A DNA stretch of 64,000 nucleotides from positions 464,963-528,962 of the forward strand of contig NZ_FNAD01000002.1 of the NCBI RefSeq assembly GCF_900101745.1, written 5' to 3'. This stretch comes from Glycomyces harbinensis. GTDB lineage: Bacteria > Actinomycetota > Actinomycetes > Mycobacteriales > Micromonosporaceae. Within the stretch, counting starts at the first letter, position 1. Each line of letters opens with the position of its first letter. Positions 52,449 through 60,410 of the stretch are shown here, in pieces. The notes below the pieces were generated by a model. It searched no databases. It worked only from the letters and a program-made list of their open reading frames with translations, and was not told the DNA's origin. The position numbers were made by a program, and so were the translations under genes.

Positions 52449-53105
52449 GTGGGAGATGGGGCGGTGCGTTCCGTTCGGGCCGATGCTCGGCGGAACATCG
52501 AGAAGTTGGTCCAGTCCGCCGCCGACGTCTTCAGGGAGCGCGGGCTGAACGCCCCTCTGGAGGCGATCGCCCAGCGGGCCGGGGTCAGTACGGGGACCAT
52601 CTACCACCGGTTCGGTTCGCGCGAGGCGCTCATCGACGCCGTCGTGCCGGACTACGCCGAGGACCAGCTGGACGAGGCCGCCGCGGGCGCGGAGGCGTGC
52701 GCCGATCCCTGGGACGGGTTCGCGCTGTACGTCGAGCGGGTCTGCGAGCTGCAGGCCTCCAACCTGGCCTTGAACGATGTCATCTCGCGGAACCACCCGG
52801 GGACGGCCAAGCTGGCGGAGGTCTGCCGTCGTTCGCAGGAGCAGGCCCGGCGGATCGCCGAGCGGGCTCAGGCCGACGGGGCGCTGCGGGCCGACTTCGC
52901 GGTGGAGGATCTGCTGTTCGTCTTCTGGTCCAACGCGATGCTCATCAGGTTCACGGCCGAGACCGCACCGGACGCGTGGCGCCGCAGTCTGGCTTTCACG
53001 TTGGACGGGTTGCGGACCGGGGCCGCGCATGAGCTGCCGACCGCGGCCCTCACTCCCGCTCAGGTCGAGCAGGTCATGGCCGGCCGCGGTCGCGCAGCGA
53101 TCTAG
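52449..53105 (+). CDS. TetR family regulator of the adjacent DsbA-like unit
   Basis: A 218-residue TetR protein. The helix-turn-helix at about residues 20-60 reads SAADVFRERGLNAPLEAIAQRAGVSTGTIYHRFGSREALI, followed by a ligand domain. GTG 52449 is chosen for GAGAGGGG about 7 nt upstream. The open frame further upstream has no TetR character. It converges with the DsbA-like gene, their stop codons sharing CTAG at 53102-53105. Matching 16-bp operators precede both units, so it probably represses itself and the DsbA unit. Confidence 0.9.
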   Translation: MGDGAVRSVRADARRNIEKLVQSAADVFRERGLNAPLEAIAQRAGVSTGTIYHRFGSREALIDAVVPDYAEDQLDEAAAGAEACADPWDGFALYVERVCELQASNLALNDVISRNHPGTAKLAEVCRRSQEQARRIAERAQADGALRADFAVEDLLFVFWSNAMLIRFTAETAPDAWRRSLAFTLDGLRTGAAHELPTAALTPAQVEQVMAGRGRAAI

Positions 53106-53770
53106 TCGCCGCCCCAGGCCGTGTCGAGCGCCTTGAGGAACACGTCCGCGTCCTGGGCTCCCGACACCGCGTACTTGCCGTCGAGGACGAAGAACGGCAC
53201 CCCGGAGATGCCCAGTTCCCTGGCCTGGCGCAGGTCGGCCTCGACGTCGTCGTCGTGCCTGCCGGACTTCAGCGCCTCCAGCGCCTCGTCGCGGTCGAGT
53301 CCGATCTCGGCGGCCATGTCGGCGAGCGCCGAGTGGTCGGCGATGTTCAGGCCGTCGGTGAAGTAGGCCCGGAAGAGCCGGTGCACCATCTCGTTCTGGA
53401 GTCCGCCCGTGGCGGCGAAGTACGAGAGCCGGTGCGCGTCACGGGAGTTCACGGTCACAGCCCGGTCGAGGCGGTAGTCCAGGCCCAGCGACTCGGCGCG
53501 CTCGGTGATGCCGGCGTGCATGGACTCCACCCGGTCGCGCGGGTAACCGCGCTGCTCCACGAGCAGGTCGATCAGGTCGACGGGCCGGTCGCGCGAGAGC
53601 TCGGGCATGAGCTGGTAGCTGTGGTGGCGGACCGACACCGCGGAGGCGTGCGGGAACCGCTCGATCGCCTGGGCCAGCAGCGTGTCGCCCATGTAGCAGA
53701 ACGGGCACATGATGTCGCTCCACACGTCGACCGTGATCGCGCGGCCGCCTCCGGAGACGTCGCCCGCCAT
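53102..53770 (-). CDS. DsbA family oxidoreductase, FrnE-like
   Basis: A 222-residue thioredoxin-fold protein with an inserted helical domain. The active site is CPFC in WSDIMCPFCYMGD, and the cis-proline strand is ELGISGVPFFVLDGKYAVSGAQ. No signal peptide is present, so like FrnE it is cytosolic and probably a disulfide isomerase or polyketide-type oxidoreductase. The ATG at 53768-53770 overlaps the stop of an upstream 45-residue ORF (TGATG), implying coupling. A GTG at 53797 is the alternative start. Regulation by the neighbouring TetR is likely. Confidence 0.9.
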   Translation of the reverse strand: MAGDVSGGGRAITVDVWSDIMCPFCYMGDTLLAQAIERFPHASAVSVRHHSYQLMPELSRDRPVDLIDLLVEQRGYPRDRVESMHAGITERAESLGLDYRLDRAVTVNSRDAHRLSYFAATGGLQNEMVHRLFRAYFTDGLNIADHSALADMAAEIGLDRDEALEALKSGRHDDDVEADLRQARELGISGVPFFVLDGKYAVSGAQDADVFLKALDTAWGGD

Positions 53771-53907
53771 CAGCGGCACTCCCCTTCCAGGTCGCACATG
53801 CCAACGGATTCGTCGCCGTTCAGGAGTATCAGCGGGCCGGCCTCAGACGGTTCGGGGGCCTGCGCTTCGGGAGCCTGCGGCTCCTCGGTCTCGTAAGTTG
53901 ACGTCAT
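53770..53907 (-). CDS. Putative 45-residue leaderless microprotein coupled to the DsbA gene
   Basis: A short ORF from ATG 53905-53907 to TGA 53770-53772. The N-terminus is rich in Glu/Pro/Ala (MTSTYETEEPQAPEA). A hydrophobic patch GPLILLNG follows, and the C-terminus has two cysteines, C38 and C44, in MCDLEGEC. No Shine-Dalgarno is present. Instead a good promoter places the predicted start of transcription at or next to the ATG, as in leaderless actinobacterial messages. Its stop codon overlaps the DsbA start by one base. The two cysteines beside a thiol oxidoreductase suggest a partner or substrate, which is inference. Confidence 0.6.
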   Translation of the reverse strand: MTSTYETEEPQAPEAQAPEPSEAGPLILLNGDESVGMCDLEGECR

Positions 53908-53944
53908 AGTCAAGAACCGTACCGTAATTTGACGGTACCGTCAA
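53898..53944 (-). promoter_or_regulatory. Promoter and twin operators of the DsbA unit
   Basis: On the minus strand TTGACG (53939-53944), a 17-bp spacer and TACGGT (53916-53921) form the promoter. The -35 lies in the perfect 16-bp palindrome TTGACGGTACCGTCAA (53929-53944). A second site, TTGACGTCATAGTCAA (53898-53913), spans the ATG and predicted +1. Both resemble the site upstream of the TetR gene. Confidence 0.7.
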
Positions 53945-54064
53945 GATATGAACGCGCCCGCCCGGCGCTGTCCGAAATCCGACCCGTTGCGGTGGTTGTC
54001 ATGACTTGCTTTGTCCCGGTTTAATGGTCATCGCATCTTTCACGAGGATTGGGAAGGAGGGTCT

Positions 54065-54727
54065 ATGGCCTGGCGACTGGCCGGAAGCCTCGGCGTGCTC
54101 CGCGCCGAGATCGACACCGCCGCCCCGGGACGGTCGACCGTCTCGGACGGCACCATCGGCGACGACGCCCACCAGGGCACGGCCTCAGACCACAACCCCA
54201 ACGGCGCGAACGTCGTCTGCGCCGCGGACTTCACCCACGACCCCGGCGGCGGCGCCGACATGCACCAGTTCGCGGAGTTCATCAGGGACCGGAACCACAC
54301 CGCGGTCAAGTACGTCATCTGGAACCGGCGCATCTGGTCGAAGCACCGGGACGACGAAGGGTGGCGCGCCTACGGCGGGTCCAACCCCCACACCCGGCAC
54401 ATGCACGTCTCCGTCGGCGTCGGACCCGACGGGCAGAGCACCGGGCCGTACGACGTCACCAGCCCGTGGGGCATCGAAGCGAAATTCGGAGGAGGAGAGT
54501 TGATCGGTCTCAAGCGCGGCGACCGCGGCGATCGGGTGAAAGGCCTGCAGGCCACCCTCAGACTCGCGGGGTACGACCCCGGCGAGGTCGACGGCGACTA
54601 CGGCGCCGACACCGCCGCGGCGGTGCTCAAGATGCGCAGGGCCGAAGGCTCCGACGTGGCCGACGGCGACAACTTCACCGGCTGGGCCTACGCGCAGCTC
54701 ATGCGCGCGATGGCCAAACAGCACTGA
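54065..54727 (+). CDS. M15-like peptidoglycan hydrolase with C-terminal PG-binding domain
   Basis: A 220-residue lysin-like protein. Residues 1-140 carry the zinc-hydrolase pattern GTASDHNPNGANVVCAADFTHDPGGGADMHQFAEF and a final HTRHMHVSV, resembling M15-type endolysins of actinobacteria and their phages. Residues 150-215 form a PG_binding_1 domain (LKRGDRGDRVKGLQATLRLAGYDPGEVDGDYGADTAAAV). No signal peptide is visible, which is normal for phage endolysins but odd for a host enzyme. ATG 54065 has AAGGAGG 6 nt upstream. No other phage gene is adjacent. Confidence 0.85.
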   Translation: MAWRLAGSLGVLRAEIDTAAPGRSTVSDGTIGDDAHQGTASDHNPNGANVVCAADFTHDPGGGADMHQFAEFIRDRNHTAVKYVIWNRRIWSKHRDDEGWRAYGGSNPHTRHMHVSVGVGPDGQSTGPYDVTSPWGIEAKFGGGELIGLKRGDRGDRVKGLQATLRLAGYDPGEVDGDYGADTAAAVLKMRRAEGSDVADGDNFTGWAYAQLMRAMAKQH

Positions 54728-54734
54728 ACGCGAT

Positions 54735-54780
54735 GGAGCGGAGCGGGCCGGGATCGTTCGATCCCGGCCCGCTCCGCTCC
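54735..54780 (+). terminator. 21-bp stem-loop terminator
   Basis: A perfect 21-bp inverted repeat (54735-54755 with 54760-54780) with a GTTC loop, 7 bp after the lysin-like gene. It is the longest perfect stem in the window and should end transcription in either direction. Confidence 0.8.
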
Positions 54781-54845
54781 CAACGCACTTGCCGGTCGGC
54801 TAGTGAAGCGAATAGAGTCGTGGCACCTCGCACGAAAGGGCACTC

Positions 54846-56522
54846 ATGGGCGATCCTCAGCTCGCGGCGCTGGCGCAGCGCCACTTCGACCACCACCTGG
54901 CCGACAACCCCACCTCCGCCACGTTCTACGGCCTCCCCGGCCACGACGACCGGCTCCCCGACCCGAGCCGGGAGGGCGACCTGGTGCGGCTCGCCCACCA
55001 CACCGAGATCCGCGACGGCCTCGCCGCGATCGACCCCGACACCCTCGAAGGCCAGGACCGCATCACCTACTCGGTCCTCGCCCGCCTGGTCTCGGACCAG
55101 GCCGCGAACCTCCAGGCGGCCCTCGGCGAAGTCGCCCTCAGCAACACCATCTCCGGGCCCGTCTCCTCCATGCTGTCCTCGCTGCCGCGCACGACCCTCG
55201 ACTCCGAGCAGCGCAGCCGCGACTACCTCGTGCGCCTGGGCGCCGTCGGCGACCACTTCGACGCCGTGCTCGACCGCTACCGCCGGGCCGGCGGCGAAGG
55301 ACGCCACCAGACCCGCCACGGCGTACTCGCCGTCATCGGGCAGATCGACGACTACCTCGCCACCGACGTCGCCGCCGACCCGCTCGCCTCGCTCGAGCCC
55401 ACGGGCGTGGACGTCGACGAGTGGCGCACGAAGGCCCGGCTGCTCGTCGCCGAGCGGGTGCGCCCCGCCCTCGCCCGCTGGCGCACGGCGCTCGAAACGG
55501 AGCTGCTGCCGGTCGCCCGCGACGACGAGCACGTCGGCGTCTGCAACGTGCCCGGCGGCGAGGCCGGATACCGGGCCGCCTCGCGCTACTTCACCACCAC
55601 CGACCTCACCCCCGAGGAAATCCACCGGATCGGACTCGACGAGGTCGCGCGCCTGCGCGGCGAATTCGCCGAGATCGGCGCACGGGCCCTGGGCGCCGCG
55701 GACGCCGGCGAGGTCATCGACCGGCTCCGCGGCGACCTCTCGCTGCGCTACGAGACCGCCGACGAGATCCTCGCCGACGTCACCGCCGCACTCCACCGGG
55801 CCGAGGAGGCCCTGCCCACGGCGTTCCTGGACTACGACGTCGCGCCGTGCAACGTCCAGGTCATCCCCGAAGCGGCCGCGAAGGGCTCGACCCTCGCCTA
55901 CTACACCGTCCCCGCCTCCGACGGCTCCCGCCCGGGCACCCACTGGGTCAACACCTACGACCCCGCCAGCCGCTCCCGGTACGAGTACGAGGCCCTCGCG
56001 TTCCACGAGAGCGTCCCCGGACACCACCTCCAGTTCGCGCTCGGCCAGACCCTCACCGACCTGCCGCAGTTCCGGCAGTTCGGCTACGTCACCGCCTTCG
56101 GCGAGGGCTGGGGCCTGTACACCGAGCGGCTGTGCGACGAGATCGGGCTCTACAGCGGCGATCTGGCGCGCCTGGGCATGGTCTCGTTCGACGCCTGGCG
56201 GGCCTGCCGGCTCGTCGTCGACACCGGGATGCACGCGTTCGGCTGGTCGCGGGAGCGGGCGCTCCAGTACATGCGCGACAACACCGCGCTGTCCGAAGTG
56301 AACATCGCGAACGAGGTCGACCGGTACATCGCCTGGCCGGGCCAGGCGCTGGCGTACATGATCGGGCGCAAGCACATCGAGATGCTGCGGGCGCGGGCCG
56401 AGAAGGCGCTCGGGAGCGCGTTCGACCTGCGGCACTTCCACGACCGCGTCCTCTCCAGCGGGTCGATCCCGCTGGAGACCATGACCTGGGTCGTGGAGGC
56501 GTGGATCGCGGAGCCGAGGTAA
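54846..56522 (+). CDS. DUF885 family putative metallo-carboxypeptidase
   Basis: A 558-residue cytoplasmic protein of the DUF885 family, related to M32/M3-like helical metallopeptidases. The zinc motif appears as LAFHESVPGHHLQFALG (HExxxGH type), and the third ligand is in FGEGWGLYTERLCDE. RPGTHWVNTYDPASRSRYEYE is also conserved. The physiological substrate is unknown. ATG 54846 has AAAGGG 5 nt upstream. It is a monocistronic gene between two strong terminators. Confidence 0.9.
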   Translation: MGDPQLAALAQRHFDHHLADNPTSATFYGLPGHDDRLPDPSREGDLVRLAHHTEIRDGLAAIDPDTLEGQDRITYSVLARLVSDQAANLQAALGEVALSNTISGPVSSMLSSLPRTTLDSEQRSRDYLVRLGAVGDHFDAVLDRYRRAGGEGRHQTRHGVLAVIGQIDDYLATDVAADPLASLEPTGVDVDEWRTKARLLVAERVRPALARWRTALETELLPVARDDEHVGVCNVPGGEAGYRAASRYFTTTDLTPEEIHRIGLDEVARLRGEFAEIGARALGAADAGEVIDRLRGDLSLRYETADEILADVTAALHRAEEALPTAFLDYDVAPCNVQVIPEAAAKGSTLAYYTVPASDGSRPGTHWVNTYDPASRSRYEYEALAFHESVPGHHLQFALGQTLTDLPQFRQFGYVTAFGEGWGLYTERLCDEIGLYSGDLARLGMVSFDAWRACRLVVDTGMHAFGWSRERALQYMRDNTALSEVNIANEVDRYIAWPGQALAYMIGRKHIEMLRARAEKALGSAFDLRHFHDRVLSSGSIPLETMTWVVEAWIAEPR

Positions 56523-56542
56523 CCCGTTCGGGGAGGATTCCG

Positions 56543-56578
56543 GACCGGCGGGGGCCATCGGCCCCTGCCGGTCTTTTT
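56543..56578 (+). terminator. Intrinsic terminator of the DUF885 gene
   Basis: A 14-bp stem with one G-T wobble (56543-56556 with 56560-56573) followed by TTTTT (56574-56578). Confidence 0.88.
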
Positions 56579-56922
56579 GCGCCGCAACGCGGACGACGGG
56601 ACGCGCAGGGAGCCGGCCCGCGGGGTACACCGTTCGTTGTCGGATTGGTGACAGACAGTTTTGCCCCGGTCCTGCACGATATGAACGCGGCGGTGGCTCC
56701 CCCCGGGCGCCGCCGCAACTAAGTTTCCGGACCTTCGGCCTGGTGCGTCGCACCGGCGCAAGCGGCCTGGGCCGCAATCCCTCTCGACAGTCCTCAAGGG
56801 ACTGTTCATCGTGCCGTACACGGGATGTCGGCATTTCACGCAAATGCCTTACCCGGCTAGTCATCGCAAGAATTCGTGGAGAACATCACCATCCGGGATG
56901 AGCCCTTCCGCCGAACTCACGG
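56579..56922. other. Intergenic region upstream of the siderophore operon
   Basis: About 344 bp without a credible gene. Open frames on both strands lack ribosome sites and family features. Base composition falls below the window average towards 56820-56900. It presumably holds the upstream promoter elements of the desABCD operon. Confidence 0.4.
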
Positions 56923-56941
56923 TTAGGTTAGCCTAACCTAC
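56923..56941 (+). promoter_or_regulatory. Iron box (DmdR/IdeR operator)
   Basis: TTAGGTTAGCCTAACCTAC is an almost perfect copy of the 19-bp DtxR-family iron box. It lies 47 bp upstream of the desA GTG, a normal position for iron-dependent repression. TAGGTT inside it may be the -10 element. Confidence 0.93.
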
Positions 56942-56988
56942 ACGTTCCCCGGCCATCTCGAGACCGTCCCTCCGCGAAAGGACACTCC

Positions 56989-58491
56989 GTGCTGACAAGC
57001 GCCGACCCGCGTCCGGCTCCCCTGCCGCCCAACAGAACCCAGCCTCCCGCCCTGCTGGGCCGCGAATCGGCCGCCGCCTATCGCGGCCTCATCGCCGACG
57101 TCGCCGGGCGCCTCGCCGAGCGGTTCGCCGCCGTCGACCGGCCCTGGACCGGCGCCGCCCCGGCCGACCTGGCACCGGCCATCGCCGCGGTCGACCTCGA
57201 CCGGCCCCTGGCGTCCTTCGAGGACGCGTTCGAGGAGGTCGGCGAGCTCTACCTGAACGACGCGGTCTGGTTCCACCACCCGAGCTACCTCGCGCACCTC
57301 AACTGCCCGGTCGCCCTCCCGGCCGTGGCCGCCGAGACCGTGCTCGCCGCCGTGAACACCTCGGTCGACACGTGGGACCAGAGCGCCGGCGGCACCTTCA
57401 TCGAGCAGCGCCTCATCGAGTGGACGGCCGAGCGCATCGGCCTCGGCGCCGAGGCCGACGGCGTGTTCACTTCGGGTGGGACGCAGTCGAACCTGCACGC
57501 GCTGCTCCTGGCCAGGGACGAGGCCGTCGAGCACCTCCTGCTCAAGCACCGCGTCGAGGAGGGCACCCCGCTGCGCGGCGTCGAGGTCCTGCCGCGACTG
57601 CGGCTCTTCGCGTCCCCGCACAGCCACTTCAGCGTCGTCAAGGCCGCCAGGCTCCTCGGTCTCGGCGAGGACGCGGTCATCACCGTCCCGGCCGACGACT
57701 GGTTCCGCATGAACCCGGCCGCGCTCGACGCCGCCATCGAGACCTGCCGCGAGCAGGGCCTGGTGCCCGCCGCGGTGGTCGCCACCGCCGGGACCACCGA
57801 CTTCGGGTCGGTCGACCCGCTCGGCCCCATCGCCGAGATCGCCGCCGCGCACCGGGTCTGGCTGCACGTGGACGCCGCCTACGGCTGCGGCCTGCTCGTC
57901 TCCCGCGAGCACCGGGGCCTGCTCGAGGGCATCGAGCACGCCGACTCGGTCACCGTGGACTACCACAAGTCGTTCTTCCAGCCCGTCAGCTCCTCGGCGC
58001 TCATCGTGCGCGACCGCGCCTCGCTGCGCCACGTCACGCACCACGCCGACTACCTCAACCCCGCCGAGGGCGCCGTCCCGAACCAGGTCGACAAGAGCCT
58101 CCAGACCACGCGGCGCTTCGACGCGCTGAAACTGTGGATGACGTTGCGCACCTTGGGACCCGATGCGGTCGGCGACATGTTCGACCGGGTCTGCGCCCTC
58201 GCCGGCGAGACGTGGGACTGGATCGCCACCGACCCGCGCTTCGAGGTCGCCGCCCCGCCCTCGCAGCTGTCGACGGTGCTGTTCCGCCTCGCCGGCGCCG
58301 ACGACGAGGTCCACCGCCGGGCCCGCGAGGCCCTCGCGGCCTCGGGCGCCGGCATGGTCGCGGCCACCAGGGTCGAGGGCCGCATCGCCCTGAAGCTCAC
58401 GCTGCTCAACCCCGAGACGGGCCTGTCGGACATCGTGCCCGTGCTCGAAGCGCTCGCGCAGCACGGCAAGAGGGTCGGGGAGTCGGCGTGA
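56989..58491 (+). CDS. desA: Lysine decarboxylase of siderophore biosynthesis (DesA-type)
   Basis: A 500-residue group II PLP decarboxylase that makes cadaverine from lysine in desferrioxamine pathways. The PLP lysine is in VDYHKSFFQPVSSSALI. Other motifs are FTSGGTQSNLHALLLARD and HVDAAYGCGLLVS. The start is GTG 56989 with AAAGGA 8 nt upstream. It is the first gene of the iron-box operon, and its TGA overlaps the desB start (GTGA). An aspartate/2,4-diaminobutyrate-type substrate is less likely in this context. Confidence 0.94.
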   Translation: MLTSADPRPAPLPPNRTQPPALLGRESAAAYRGLIADVAGRLAERFAAVDRPWTGAAPADLAPAIAAVDLDRPLASFEDAFEEVGELYLNDAVWFHHPSYLAHLNCPVALPAVAAETVLAAVNTSVDTWDQSAGGTFIEQRLIEWTAERIGLGAEADGVFTSGGTQSNLHALLLARDEAVEHLLLKHRVEEGTPLRGVEVLPRLRLFASPHSHFSVVKAARLLGLGEDAVITVPADDWFRMNPAALDAAIETCREQGLVPAAVVATAGTTDFGSVDPLGPIAEIAAAHRVWLHVDAAYGCGLLVSREHRGLLEGIEHADSVTVDYHKSFFQPVSSSALIVRDRASLRHVTHHADYLNPAEGAVPNQVDKSLQTTRRFDALKLWMTLRTLGPDAVGDMFDRVCALAGETWDWIATDPRFEVAAPPSQLSTVLFRLAGADDEVHRRAREALAASGAGMVAATRVEGRIALKLTLLNPETGLSDIVPVLEALAQHGKRVGESA

Positions 58492-59777
58492 AGGTCTACG
58501 ACTTCATCGGGATCGGCGTGGGGCCGTTCAACCTCGGTCTCGCGGCCCTGACCGATCCGATCGCGGACCTCGACGGGCTCTTCCTGGAGCGCAAGGCGAA
58601 CGTCGACTGGCACCCGGGGATGCTCATCGAGGGCACCACCATGCAGGTGCCGTTCATGGCCGACCTCGTGACGCTCGCCGACCCGACCTCCGAGTTCTCG
58701 TTCCTCAACTACCTCAAGCAGCAGGGCCGGATCTACCCGTTCTACATCCGCGAGTCGTTCTTCCAGCTGCGCACCGAGTTCCAGGACTACCTGCGGTGGG
58801 CGGCCGCCAAGCTCGGGAACCTGCGCTTCGAGCGCACCGTGACCGGGGTCGAATGGCAGGGCGGCGCCTACGCGGTGCGCTCGGAGGGCCCCGGCGGCAC
58901 CGAGGTCCACCATGCGAGGCGGATCGTCCTGGGGACCGGGACGCCGCCGTGGATCCCGCCCGCGTGCCGGGAGCTGGAGAGCGAGACGGTGTGCCACGCG
59001 TCCGCGTACCTGGAGCACCGGGACCGGCTCAAGGAGTGCGGTTCGATCACCGTCGTCGGCAGCGGCCAGAGCGCGGCCGAGGTGTACCGGGACCTGCTGG
59101 GCGACATCGAGTCCGGCGGGTACGAGCTGAACTGGGTGACGCGCTCCCCCAGGTTCTTCCCGCTGGAGTACACCAAGCTCACGCTGGAGATGACGAGCCC
59201 GGAGTACGTGGACTACTTCCACGGCCTGCCGGCGGCCAAGCGCGACGAGCTCAACGCGACCCAGAAGGGCCTGTACAAGGGCATCAACGCCGAGCTCGTC
59301 AACGACATCTTCGACGTGCTGTACCAGAAGCGCTTCGAGCAGGGCACCGTCGCGACCAGGCTGTTCACCAACTGCACTCTTGAAAAAAGTACAGTCGAGA
59401 AGGCGGCGGGGTGGAGTGTGCGCCTGGGCGTGCGGCAGCACGAGCAGGACCGCTCCTTCGAGCTGCTCACCGAGGGCCTGGTGCTGGCGACCGGCTACAG
59501 TTACCGCGTCCCCGACTTCATGAACCCCGTTCGCGACCGGCTCCGGTTCGACGCGACCGGGCGCCTGGAGGCCCGCCGCGACTACAGCGTCGACGCCGCC
59601 GGGGCGGGCGAGGTCTTCGTGCAGAACGCCGAACTCGCGACCCACGGCTTCACCGCCCCCGACCTCGGCATGGCCGCACACCGCAACTCCTGGATCATCC
59701 GGTCCCTGGCCGGCCGGGAGGTCTACCCGATCGAACACCGCATCGGCTTCCAGGAGTTCGGAGCACCACTGCCGTGA
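58488..59777 (+). CDS. desB: Lysine/cadaverine N-monooxygenase (DesB-type)
   Basis: A 429-residue flavin-dependent N-hydroxylase. The FAD motif FIGIGVGPFNLGLAALTD starts the protein. The substrate/FAD region is WHPGMLIEGTTMQVPFMADLVTLADPTSEFSFLNYL, and the NADPH motif is VVGSGQSAAEVYRDLL. It hydroxylates the cadaverine made by DesA. GTG 58488 overlaps the desA stop by four bases, so the genes are coupled. A ribosome site is not obvious, consistent with coupling. Confidence 0.94.
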   Translation: MKVYDFIGIGVGPFNLGLAALTDPIADLDGLFLERKANVDWHPGMLIEGTTMQVPFMADLVTLADPTSEFSFLNYLKQQGRIYPFYIRESFFQLRTEFQDYLRWAAAKLGNLRFERTVTGVEWQGGAYAVRSEGPGGTEVHHARRIVLGTGTPPWIPPACRELESETVCHASAYLEHRDRLKECGSITVVGSGQSAAEVYRDLLGDIESGGYELNWVTRSPRFFPLEYTKLTLEMTSPEYVDYFHGLPAAKRDELNATQKGLYKGINAELVNDIFDVLYQKRFEQGTVATRLFTNCTLEKSTVEKAAGWSVRLGVRQHEQDRSFELLTEGLVLATGYSYRVPDFMNPVRDRLRFDATGRLEARRDYSVDAAGAGEVFVQNAELATHGFTAPDLGMAAHRNSWIIRSLAGREVYPIEHRIGFQEFGAPLP

Positions 59778-59819
59778 AGAGCATCCCCGTCGGAGACCAC
59801 TCGTGAAAGGGGCACCGCC

Positions 59820-60410
59820 GTGACAGCGACCCTGAAGGCGCCCAGCACCTTCTACCACCTGCACCCGAGCCTCGGCGACTTCGGCCTGCGCCTGGTCGAC
59901 CCGCCGACGGACTCGCCGCTGCTGCACGAGTGGGTGACGCACCCCAAGGCGCGGTACTGGATGATGCAGGACGCCTCGGTGGCCGACGTGCTCGCCGAGC
60001 ACGAGGCGATCGAGATGAACGCGCACCATTTCGCCTACATGGGGCTGTACCACTACCGGGCCCGGTTCCTCGTGGAGGTCTACGACCCGGCCCGCTCCGA
60101 ACTCGCGGGCGTGTACGACCCGGCGCCGGGCGACGTGGGCATGCACGTGCTCACCGCCCCGAGCGACCAGCCGATCCCCGGGTTCACCAAGGGCGTCATG
60201 GAGACCGTGATGCGCCTGCTGTTCGAGGGCTTCGAGGCCGAGCGCGTCGTGGTCGAACCGGACGTGGGCAACGAGGCGATCCACCGCCTCAACGAATTCG
60301 TCGGCTTCCGGCCCCAGCGGGCCGTGGAGCTCGAGGACAAGCAGGGGCTGCTGAGCTTCTGCACCCGAATCGATTTCGAGCGGTCCGCCGCCAGAGGAGT
60401 GCACCCGTGA
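59820..60410 (+). CDS. desC: Siderophore hydroxylamine N-acyltransferase (DesC-type)
   Basis: A 196-residue GNAT-like acyltransferase of the IucB family, which adds succinyl or acetyl to N-hydroxycadaverine. Family motifs are HEWVTHPKARYWMMQDAS, HHFAYMGLYHYRARFLVEVYDPA and VVEPDVGNEAIHRLNEFVGF. The start is GTG 59820 with GAAAGGGG about 6 nt upstream. It follows desB after a 42-bp gap and overlaps desD by four bases (GTGA). The acyl donor decides the desferrioxamine type and cannot be read here. Confidence 0.93.
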   Translation: MTATLKAPSTFYHLHPSLGDFGLRLVDPPTDSPLLHEWVTHPKARYWMMQDASVADVLAEHEAIEMNAHHFAYMGLYHYRARFLVEVYDPARSELAGVYDPAPGDVGMHVLTAPSDQPIPGFTKGVMETVMRLLFEGFEAERVVVEPDVGNEAIHRLNEFVGFRPQRAVELEDKQGLLSFCTRIDFERSAARGVHP

